Below are positions 20,374 to 29,883 of a DNA stretch of 64,000 bases, in pieces. Numbering within the stretch: position 1 is the stretch's first letter; each line of letters opens with the position of its first letter. The notes beneath the pieces are model-generated. The model was not told the origin of the DNA. It worked only from the letters and a program-made list of their open reading frames with translations, and searched no databases. Source of the DNA: Ramazzottius varieornatus (lineage: Eukaryota > Tardigrada > Eutardigrada > Parachela > Ramazzottiidae); assembly GCA_001949185.1 (NCBI GenBank), contig BDGG01000001.1, positions 6,741,353-6,805,352 on the forward strand. Reading direction: 5' to 3'. The position numbers and the translations under genes were made by a program.

Positions 20374-21356
20374 TCACGTTCGTGTCTTGTAGTAGCGTTT
20401 CATGGTTACTCCGTCGATGGTGGAGGTCATAACTAAATGGTCACCCTCGAGCTTGAAGACGTTGTTGATCGTCTTGTCCAGGGGCTGTTCCTTGGTGCCG
20501 GTGCGATGGACGGTGCCGACCAAGGCGCCATCCTTGTCTTCGTACTTCAAGCTGAAAGATGAGCCGTTATGCGAGCCGGCGGACTCTTGACCCAGCTTGA
20601 AGACAACCTGAAAATCAGTCTCAGGTATGCAAGAGATCTCAGTACGCACGTACTGTGTGGAAAGATTAAAGCCATGCAGCGTTCGGCAGTTTGCATAATC
20701 ATAATGGCTTCGCATACGTACATCATTGGTATAGCCGGCTTCCTTGATAATAATCTTGTGGTGGTATTCGTCTCCCTTCTTGTAGGTGTTAACCCACACT
20801 CTGTTGTTGTGTTTCAGATGCGGGTGACTCAAGGGGATATCTGCAGATCGCATCCCCATGGTGGCTCATACATCACATCGACGATTGTCGAGGAAAACTG
20901 ACGAATGAAGGTCAGAAGCCAACACGAATGTACTCACGGAGCTTTTTCTTGAGTCCCTCGTGATTTTCGTCCTTCTCAGGAACGGCGACCCATTTGCCCA
21001 TCCACGGTTTGCCAGTCCGTTCTACGCCTTCTTCGTGAACAGCGTCTTCGGCGGCCCAGATAAAGGCCACACCCGCGAAACACCATCATGACAGTACGAG
21101 TACATGCACAACGAACAAAACACGCAGACAGCTTCCCATCCAGCATCTTGACAACCGAACTCCTCTTGCTTAAGCTTTCTTATGGCGTCAGTGCGGATTC
21201 TGCCTGCCGATGCTTCTCGCAGTGACGTCGCACACGGAAAGTTAGCGGCTGGAGCCAACCGATGACAGAGCCATCTCCCGAGTATAAGGAACCATATCCC
21301 GATATGAGCTCGATCTTGCCGGAAAAGACTGCGAGAAGAAGGATAAATCGATGCAT
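20374..21356 (-). CDS. SAHS: SAHS protein F, with abnormal intron 1 sites
   Basis: Exons 21356-21320 (leader MHRFILLLAVFSG), 21072-20938, 20840-20722 and 20607-20374 have exactly the sizes of copy D (37/135/119/234) and would give 174 residues, with the blocks TGKPWMGKW, YKKGDEYHHKIIIKEAGY, FKLGQESAGS and MKRYYKTR. Intron 1, however, has a GC donor (CCG then GCAAGA). At the position fixed by homology its acceptor ends GG rather than AG (plus-strand 21073-21074), and no nearby AG restores the frame. Other junctions are canonical. Either splicing is unusual or the copy is a very young pseudogene. A TATATA box 72 bp upstream is intact. Confidence 0.78.
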
Positions 21357-21426
21357 CGTTCAAGCTGGCTATGTAAGAAAGTACGATGGGTAGAGAAACT
21401 AATGGAAGGTTTGATGAGAGGCCTGC

Positions 21427-21434
21427 ATATATAG
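21427..21434 (-). promoter_or_regulatory. TATA box of SAHS F
   Basis: CTATATAT on the minus strand, about 72 bp upstream of the ATG, matching the spacing in copies A, C and D. Confidence 0.55.
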
Positions 21435-21847
21435 TGTTGACCTGCCCTTATTGTGAGTAGCCTGTAGTCACTTTTTTTCGACCTCAAGCATTGTCATTCG
21501 CCGATTAGGACACTCGGGGGAAAAAAACGTGGTTTCAAAGGTTGGCTGATGAATTATGATTGCCTGCTTTGCTCACCATCTGATCTGGTCAAGCGCCCCG
21601 GCGCGGTTTCTGGCAGTGGTCGTCTGTGATACAGAGATATGCGGGATAATGTGGGAAAAAAGTGGAAACCGACTGAACCACCCGTCTGCTCGGGAAAATC
21701 TTGTACGACTAAAGACTAAGCACAAGAACCTCTATCGACACGCCAACTGAACGACATGTGACTTTACTCTGGGGACAACTCAAACACGCAAGCGAGCTTG
21801 ATTCCAAAGACAAAATCTGAGACTGAACCTCGGCACCAGCTTGAAAT
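21435..21847. other. Intergenic stretch between SAHS G and F
   Basis: No feature supported. Confidence 0.4.
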
Positions 21848-22851
21848 TTAGTTCCGTCTCTTGTAATATCGTTTGTGGACAATTCCATGAGCGTCAGAGG
21901 TCTGCAACAAGCGAAAAAAGATGTGACCAGTGACATAATGGCTGAGGCGGAATTCAAAGTGGGCTGCGATACCTTGACAAGGAAGTCCCCTTCGACCTTG
22001 AACTCGTTCTTGTAAGTCGCGTTGTTCGAGGGTAGCATGACTTGTCCGACGAGAGCGTCATCTTTCTCATCGTACTTAACACTGAAGGTGGTACCGTTAA
22101 AAACGTTCTTGGTTTCTTGGCCCAGTTTGTAGACAATCTACAGTACAGGTTCCTTAACGTTAACGTCGGTCCGAAGCCTTCCTTAAGCCTGGGTCAAGGG
22201 AGTACCGTGTATCGTACTTACGTCGTGATCATCAAGATCAGCTACTTCCTTGACGCGCAGTCTCTGGTGGTACTCGTCGCCCTTTTTGTAATGGTTGACG
22301 AGGACCGTAACGATGGGAGGAAGTTCCGGATGACTCGCAGCGACACCTGTGAAAATTCATTCCATTTCGAATGTCCCGTGCCATCCGCTGAGCGTACCAC
22401 GAGGGCTGAAGTTGATGCATCATGGCACTGACCGATCTCTGTGATGAAGTTTAGTACGTTTACGTCCTTCTCGGGAACGGAAACCCATTTGCCCAGCCAT
22501 GGTTTTCCAGTCCATTCGGCTCCTTCCTCATGGCCAGGATCGTGCTCTGCCAGGCAGACTGCCGCACCTGTAAAGGATCAAGCTGTGGGATAATACAGTC
22601 CCTTGAGCCAAGCTCTTATCGATTCGTCGAAAATCATAATTATCCAAAACAGCAGCCATTCGCCAATGCGACGGGGAAAACACTAGATCCCTTCGGTCCA
22701 CCTAATTACATTTCGTTTACTTATATTATCCTTGGAAAGTCAGGCTTCTGATTCAAAGGACGAAAATAGAAAAATCATAAACACATAACGTTACAGGTGT
22801 GGGAAGGTTCATACTGGCAAATATGAGAAGATTGCGAAGAAATCGCCGCAT
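21848..22851 (-). CDS. SAHS: SAHS protein G, divergent
   Basis: Five exons (22851-22815, 22567-22433, 22346-22222, 22137-21973, 21901-21848) give 171 residues. The leader (MRRFLRNLLIFA) is followed by HEEGAEWTGKPWLGKWVSVPEKD, HYKKGDEYHQRLRVKEVADL, YKLGQETKNVFNGTTF and the C-terminal TSDAHGIVHKRYYKRRN. The otherwise constant EYHHK has become EYHQR. The final small exon and its intron match copy B and are absent from C-F, so B and G share a deeper structure, with fused last exons in the C-F branch. The leader is more basic than in other copies. All splice sites are GT-AG. Confidence 0.88.
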
Positions 22852-24065
22852 GACAATTGAGGCGTTCTAACTGCAGTTAACAGAAATGGAGACTGTGCAG
22901 AATAGCCTAAAAGTCTGCAGAGCAGGATAGCTGGATAGCACTTGTGTATGAACAGGTTGGCTCTGAACCTAGCTTGCTTTTTCGTTCCTGGCATCGTGCA
23001 CGTGGCAGACGATTTTTTTCAGGGTGTTCCTCCTCGCTGTAATGCAAAACACTCGCTCAGGTTTGCCGCGTTACCTTCCATCTGCAGCCTACGACGTCGA
23101 CGATTAAGATCTTTCAACCGTGGACTTCGGACATTCGTCTCGATGTGTCGTCCAAATCTACGAACTAACCATACCAAGAAGAACTTGCCCAGACAACACA
23201 TGATTTTTTCCCGCAAAGCTCTGGACAGTGCAGCCAACGCTGACAGCAGGTAAACAGGGTTCTTTCTCATACCAAAATATTTAGAAACGATAAAAGCAAC
23301 GAGCTTCTGAATTCTGATTATCGTGATCCGATTTCGTCAGGTCACTGTGAACCCGTTCACGCGGCCATATGACATGTTGTACAGCTTGAGTCTCGACTGC
23401 GCAGGCACAAAACTATTGCTCTATCAGGCACCGCCGCACCCTCTCTCATTACAGCCGGGTTTTGATTTCACGAAAGACCAAATATGAATGATGACACTGA
23501 TGAGGAATTAATTGTGCTTCTACTAATTCGAATTCGCCAAAAGCCACATACCTGACCGTCCGTTCAGCCAACGTAACAAGTGACACCAGACAACAGGAAA
23601 CCCTTTGCGAACGAACTTCCTGGTCCGCGCAAGTAGTGCCACTTTACTTGTGGTACACCCGAGGCTGGCTGAGTACTCCGGCAGACAGGAAATCCATCCG
23701 CAGTGTTCCTGACAGCGAGAAGTCTTGCTCGATCTGAATTGAAATGAAAGGATGAGCTGACGCACAGAGCTTTGGACCCTAATTATTGTAATCGTCAGAA
23801 GGTACATCTCCCAATTCATCACGACATGGGCGACCAACACCCTTGGCGAGCCCTTTGCTTGTTTTCTGACTTGGTCCTTCAGTATAAAAATGAACATGGT
23901 ACCAGGAGGAACTTTCAGTCGACGAGACATCGTACCATCAAACTCTCTTCCTGTCTTTGCCCAACCTTCCCGCAGGCATAGCATTTCGACATCACCTACA
24001 TCCGGATTTTGACTTTTCTCCACACATAGTTTTTTGCTGACTAGTAGAGCTGGTCTCAGTTAACT
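22852..24065. other. Boundary between SAHS array and neuronal block
   Basis: Mostly no recognisable gene. A minus-strand exon-like piece lies near 23632-23733: after an ATTTCAATTCAG acceptor it reads IEQDFSLSGTLRMDFLSAGV and stays open to a GTAAAG donor-like site. I could not place it in a family or join it to other exons. Confidence 0.35.
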
Positions 24066-24464
24066 ATGACTAGGTCGACTAGCAAGATATTATTCTTAGT
24101 CGTTTGCCTGTTTTACAACGTCTCACACAATCATGCCAATCCTCGGTCTCGACTTTCGCCTTTGGTATCGTCCGTGCAGACTAAGCGCGACTACTTTCCG
24201 GAAGAACTCGTGGTACGGAACAATGCAGCGAATGGCCATGAACAACTGGCAGATGTTCTGCCGGTTGCCGATGGATCGGTCGCCCTTGGCGCTCCGGGAT
24301 TTGTCGATGAACTCAACGCACTGCAGGAACTCATTCAAGCCGCGCGGGAACTGCGTGAGCGGCAAGGCGAGGAGGAACTGCTCAAGGGCCATGCCAGCTC
24401 GGACTTTCAGCGCCAACAGAGGGCAGAGCAGCGCAAGCTAGATTTCCGCACCCAAGGATGGTAG
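24066..24464 (+). CDS. Small secreted protein, possible prohormone
   Basis: I do not recognise this gene. The single open frame of 132 residues begins MTRSTSKILFLVVCLFYNVS, a good signal peptide. A KR dibasic site follows (VQTKR then DYFPEELVV), then a helical acidic stretch (VDELNALQELIQAARELRE), and the end is KLDFRTQGW. There are no cysteines after the leader. Leader plus dibasic site and short length fit a neuropeptide or peptide-hormone precursor, and the helix is loosely like CRF/DH-type hormones, but no amidation signal is seen. It lies 1.3 kb upstream of the acetylcholine receptor gene in the same orientation. Confidence 0.45.
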   Translation: MTRSTSKILFLVVCLFYNVSHNHANPRSRLSPLVSSVQTKRDYFPEELVVRNNAANGHEQLADVLPVADGSVALGAPGFVDELNALQELIQAARELRERQGEEELLKGHASSDFQRQQRAEQRKLDFRTQGW

Positions 24465-25760
24465 CCGTGTGTATCCCACCCGTCTTTGTTTATTTTTACA
24501 TTCTTGAATTTCTGATACGGAACACTGTCTTCGGATCCGCTGAACCAATAGTTCCACCTCTCACTGTAATATCTACGTAACCGACGTGACGAACCGGCCC
24601 TTTTTGCTGCTCTGCTGACTATCGAACTGGGTGACTTTGGTCTGCTGCTGACTGCTGTCCACTCGATTCCTCCAATCATTTTTGTCCTCAATTACTAGGT
24701 ATTCTTAACGTTTTAGTCTACGCCACAAGAAGGAACATTGGCGTTGCCATTTGACTCTGCTGTATTTTATTCCCTTTTTGCGTGAGAAGAACAGTTCGTG
24801 AAACCATCATGCGGTCCTCATCGACCCTCTTCTCTACGATTCGAATTAACTTCGGGTTTCTTGTGCAGCCCGTATTGAAGTTTTATGCTGGTCTGTATGC
24901 TATGTCTCGAGTTGAGAATTCCTGAAGATGGTATAAGATTTCGCCGATGGGTGTTTTTCTTAGGATGCTCTGTAAAGTTCATTCTGAGCTGTCCATGGAT
25001 CAAATTATATTTGCCCAGACGTCGTCCATCAAATGACTTTACACAGTGTACACTAAATATACGTGCGGAGCACTTTCTCATTGCCGGCCTATTCCCGAAA
25101 TAGTCATTGCTGCAAGAGATGGCTACATTACTCGAGGAGAAAGCGTTGAAGGCAATTTTGAGGTCGTAGCAGCTGGAGTTAACTCAGATGACATGGTAGC
25201 AAGTCAACATTGCGCGCGTGTACTGTTCAGATGATAGTCTGTACAATGTGAACGCTCCAGATGTCTTGTGGAGCAAACTCCCTCCTCTCACTCTACAACC
25301 TTATCTCGTAAAATGCTGCTTTTTTGCGCCCTCTAAAAGCCTGAAGGAAGAACTCTTCATTGCCGAACAGGTTTTGTACTGGATGGGAAGATTAGCAGAT
25401 GTTAGTCGCGCTCTTCCCTGAAGTGCTCTTATTTCGGATTGTCGACAGATAGCACAGCGGAACGATATGTGGATGCGGTGAAGCGTGGAATTAAACTTAC
25501 TGCGTGAACGTCTTACTTGCTTTAACGACCCCTCGATCATGTGGGCATATACTGGAAATTTCGTTGTTCCATCTTCCAGGGTCTAAATCAGAAACCAGTC
25601 AAACGTCTAGTAATTCTGCTGGATATTTGTCTGATCTGTTTCTGTCAGTACCAATCAAAAACATGGAGCAGCCAGCCTGAAAGTTCTTCCGCTTGCCGCG
25701 AGAAAATTATCGACGATCCTTCAGAACTGATACATAGTCCCAACGTGATTGCCGGCAAAA
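24465..25760. other. Upstream flank of the receptor gene
   Basis: No coding region recognised. It should contain the promoter of the nicotinic receptor gene, but I see no clear TATA box. Confidence 0.4.
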
Positions 25761-28700
25761 ATGAATCCGCCACTATTCGCTATAATACTGGCTTCTGTCC
25801 TCTGTTTTACCACCCATATTAGAGTGGTGGAGAGCAGCCCAGATGCCGAGAGGTTGTACACCTACCTGATGCGAGACTACTCCAAGTTAATCCGCCCGGT
25901 GCCAACCAATGAGGAAATCCTCAGTGTCCTGTTGAGTTTAAAGTTTCTGCAGCTGATCGCTGTCGTAAGTTACTGTCATATCTGGCTAGTCTTAAAAGTG
26001 TACTCCGGTGACGGCAGTCCGCTAGTGCTTACTACCTTGGTTTCAGGATGAAGTGAACCAAGTCATTACGACCAACGTCATGGTTCGTCAGGTACGACTG
26101 CAGATGATTGTATCGTACCATTTCCGACATGAGTTGGTTACAAATTCCTTTGACTCGTTTGCGTAGACATGGAACGATTACAAGCTAAAGTGGGACCCGG
26201 AAGAATATGGCGGACTGTCGACCTTGTATATTCCATGCGAGGCCATCTGGTTACCCGATATTGTTCTGTAAGTTCTGGCAGAGAAGCTTCTCGACCTTCC
26301 AACGAAATGAAAATCAATACAGTTTTTGTCTTGTAGATACAACAAGTAAGTCATGCCGGTTACAAAAAGAGTCCGTTCAACCGTCTGAATGTCAATGGGT
26401 ATGTGTTTGTTCGGCGAAGCAACTGAACAGTTGGGGAACACATTAGCCCAGCAGCGATCGAAGGGAGATATGGCTGCATATTAAGCTTTAATCAAGCGGA
26501 ATTGCACTCGGTTACATTGGGGCTGTGATTTCTCCTAGTGCGGAAGGGGATTACCAGATTACTATGATGACTAAAGTTACTGTCAATTACACTGGAGACG
26601 TCGTCTGGGATCCGCCGGCCATTTATAAGAGTTACTGCCTAATCGACGTCACTTACTTCCCTTACGTGAGTGAACAGATTACGCGTGTCAGCCTCTCGAA
26701 TTAATATCCGTACTTCCTTCCTCCTCCATCCTGACACAAGTTCCGCCAGACAAGAAGAAAGCGGGACACCCTCTTTTCCAGCCTTCGATAATGCAAACTG
26801 GGTTAACTTGATTCAATGAGACTTGTCATTACCATCGCGGGGTGTCGTTGCTATAGATTGGATGAGAATACAGCCAAGGCAATTGGCTTTGTAATGGGGT
26901 TTCGTCCCACTGTTTTTCTCTCCCTACAGGACAAACAATCCTGCGAGATGAAATTTGGCACTTGGACCTACGACGCCGGCCAAGTTGACTTGACGCCTAT
27001 ACGTGGCTATGAAACAGACTCGAAAAAGATCCAGATCGGCATGGACCTGTCCGAATACAAAGAAAGCATCGAATGGGATATACTCGAGGTAAGAAGAAAT
27101 TTCCGGTGCCACATTAGAGACTCAGAAGATCATGTTTAGCATTTGGAAGGCCGGCAAAAAGTCTCAGGATGATCGTCACCTCAAGTGGCGCAGTTTCCTT
27201 TCTATGGAAAAAAAATGCGCTGGTATGGTGGGTTCTTGCTACAGGCTTCTGCAATGAGGAACCGGCTGGTGTATTCATACGGAACATACGTGGATATTAC
27301 CTTCAAGTTGGTCATTCGACGGAAGACCCTTTTTTACACGGGTACGTATCGAGTCTGATGAAAACCGTGAAAGGTTTACTCTTCCGCTATGGTTGATGAT
27401 GGACTGGCTGTCATATGCACCAATGTAGCCAAATCTGATGGTGGCAGAGAGCCAAGCTGAGCTGTCATTCGGCGTATGCGTATTGATCTGTCTTCGGGTT
27501 CTTCGCTTGTAACCAGCCGAAACGATGACATCTGTCCCATGCAATTTTCTCTTCTGCTGTAGTGAACTTGATGATCCCTTGTATTCTGATTTCCTGCCTG
27601 ACGGTCTTCGTGTTTTACTTGCCATCGGACAGTGGCGAAAAAGTAAGCCACCCAGAAACACTAAAAACAAAGAATATTTCGTTCATGTGTTACCTACAAT
27701 AAAAAAATCTCTTGTAGGTCACTCTCTGTATTTCCATTCTTCTATCACTCACCGTATTCATCTTGCTTCTTGCCGAGGTATGTCCAGTTGTTGTAGTCAG
27801 AGGATCACCTTTACTAATGGCTTTGCCCACTTTCTACAAGATTTCCTATTATTCGGTAATGTTGATATTTCTCAGATTATTCCACCGACGTCTCTTACGG
27901 TAAGTTGTCGTTTCTTCTGACCAAGCGACAACTGTGAGCCTGTCCCTGTGGGCTATATATGTCTCACTTTCCTCGCAACAGGTTCCGTTGATGGGCAGGT
28001 ACTTGCTGTTTACCCTCGTGATGACTACAATGAGTATCGCCTTGACCATTGTTATCATCAATGTTCATGTAAGAGTTTCTCCATCAGTTCATCCGAGCAG
28101 ATATCCGTCTATACCACGGGTCGTGTTACAGTTTCGGAATCCATCGACGCACCGGATGGGTCCCTGGATCCGCAAAGTCTTTCTGCAGTGGCTACCGAAA
28201 CTTCTTCTGATGGAACGACCCAAACAAGCGCAGCACAGACTGAGCGGAGAATCAACATCCAGTCGGAGTGGTCCAAACGGCGCCGTCAACCAGCGCGACC
28301 GCGAGATGGTCCGTGATCGTTCGGCCCGCAACCTCTACTCCCTGCAGTCTGAACCTCAAAATGTGGCTGGCGGTACTCCCTCTCGATCTCGAGAAAAGAG
28401 TCTGATGGAGAACCCGGAAGTTCAGAACGCCGTACGAGGCATTAACTTTATTGTCGAACACGTTCGAGATCAACATATCTTTGGCAATGTATGTATCAGC
28501 TTATTGCAGAAGTGCAGAAAAATGGCCTGTGCTGCGATGGGTACCTCGGTCCCTCGCCCGAAAGGGGGCTTTACATCAGTGTACTACCAGGAGCGAGGTC
28601 TCACTTTGCTTAGCGTACAACTTTGCTCACCTACGCCACGTCTACGTCCCAAACCCTAAGTAGCCCTGCGCATAGCTCGTGAGGTATGGTGGGCAAAGTT

Positions 28701-29376
28701 GTACGCTGAGCAGAGTAAGACCTCGCTCCTNNNNNNNNNNNNNNNNNNNNNNNNNNNNNNNNNNNNNNNNNNNNNNNNNNCGCTCCTCGTACAATAATAG
28801 CCCTCCTCACGACGGGCTTTGAAATTGGATGATGATGGTTATTCAGAAACCGATTTCCAATATTTCGCTTTCAAGATAAGCAGCTTCCGACCTGATAATT
28901 TTGGAAACGAAATCTGATTATCTCCCGCACACTTCGCTGGAAATTTATTTCTATTTCAACCTCTCATTAATGCCTCAAATCATCAGCTTACCCGTGGTGA
29001 CATGCCTCATAACGCCAATCAGTGGTCAAGAGTACCACATGACCACGGGTACAACGATGATTTCTTTATTCTACAGCACAGTGCGCTCGAACACGCATTG
29101 GGTTAGATAACTGGTTCGTATCCAGATATTTCGCGGCTCGGCTAGGTCTTACTTTTGTAGACGGTTCGAGACTGGAAATATGTGGCCATGGTCCTGGATC
29201 GTCTCTTCCTCTGGATCTTCGCCGCTGTATGTCTGATCGGTACCGGGAAGATTGTGCTAGACGCGCCACCGTTGTACGAGACCGACGAACCCATCCCGCG
29301 GGAATGCAAGCCTCCAGAGATCACTGACGCTTGGATATGCTTGTTCAAGGGCGCCAATGACGAAGACTACAGTTGA
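25761..29376 (+). CDS. Nicotinic acetylcholine receptor subunit (non-alpha type)
   Basis: Thirteen phased exons give 521 residues: 25761-25964, 26047-26091, 26167-26267, 26337-26345, 26539-26665, 26930-27088, 27245-27341, 27563-27642, 27718-27777, 27876-27899, 27982-28068, 28132-28488, 29161-29376. The product is a pentameric ligand-gated cation channel subunit of the plasma membrane. A signal peptide is followed by [24 protein letters not shown] and the Cys-loop [15 protein letters not shown] (13 residues between cysteines). M1 follows [12 protein letters not shown]2 is [20 protein letters not shown], then IIPPTSL, M3, a long intracellular loop and M4 ([17 protein letters not shown]). Loop C reads [12 protein letters not shown] with no vicinal cysteine pair, so it is a non-alpha subunit. 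The downstream AATAAA at 29529 may be its poly(A) signal. Confidence 0.93.
26337..26345 (+). other. 9-nt microexon of the receptor gene
   Basis: ATACAACAA lies between a strong acceptor (TTTTGTCTTGTAG) and a strong donor (GTAAGT). It is needed to complete the conserved VLYNNAxG motif: exon 3 ends in the first two bases of Leu and exon 5 supplies the last base of the second Asn. Without it the reading phase would still hold, but LYN would be lost. Confidence 0.85.
28589..28730. repeat. Foldback repeat ending at an assembly gap
   Basis: AGGAGCGAGGTCTCACTTTG at 28589 and on through GCGTACAACTTTGC is repeated inverted at 28688-28730 with a few mismatches, leaving a loop of about 55 bp. The right arm runs straight into the N run. 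It is probably a MITE in the last intron of the receptor gene. Confidence 0.75.
28731..28780. other. Assembly gap (50 N)
   Basis: Fifty Ns in the intron between receptor exons 12 and 13. The true length is unknown. The bases after the gap (CGCTCCTCGTAC) resemble the arm before it, so more of the same hairpin element is probably missing. Confidence 0.95.
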
Positions 29377-29883
29377 TCGAGGGGCTTGATTGACGCGTTG
29401 TGTGATAGATGATAAGCAGAATATCCCTTCTACCCCTTTGTCTGTTTATTCGGATACATAGACTTCCGTACTACTAATGATACCCAACAAGCAAAACTTT
29501 CATGCTGATGTTGATTTTTAATGGAAAAAATAAATGACATAGAAAAACACGCCAACTGCTAAAAGAATTCTTTTGTCACCGGTCCGAAGAAAAATCAACC
29601 GGGAGAAAAATATTCAATTCGAGATAAATAGCGAGAAGAAGAAAAGATGGAAGTCCGAGGAGAATGACAGGGCCGAGCCAATACTGCTGGGCGCTAATTT
29701 CTGACATATTGAGAACCAGAGAAAACTTGGAAGAGAAATGTCCGCAAAATGAGAATGAAACATTCTTCGAGCATCGAAATCATCATCGAGAAAAAGAGAA
29801 GAAGAAATGAGCCAGAGCCTTATTTTCACAAGGAAATGACGTAGGAAAGACGGGCGAGTTTGCATGGGTCGTCCTCAGATAGA
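29377..29883. other. Convergent 3' flank between receptor and unc-80
   Basis: The two genes end tail to tail with 507 bp between their stop codons. AATAAA at 29529-29534 is on the plus strand. No other gene is seen. Confidence 0.6.

Noticed and set aside
21022-21363. 113-codon ORF spanning SAHS F exon 1, intron and exon 2
   Set aside because: It is out of frame with both the leader and the WTGKxW block. It simply happens to be open across the intron.
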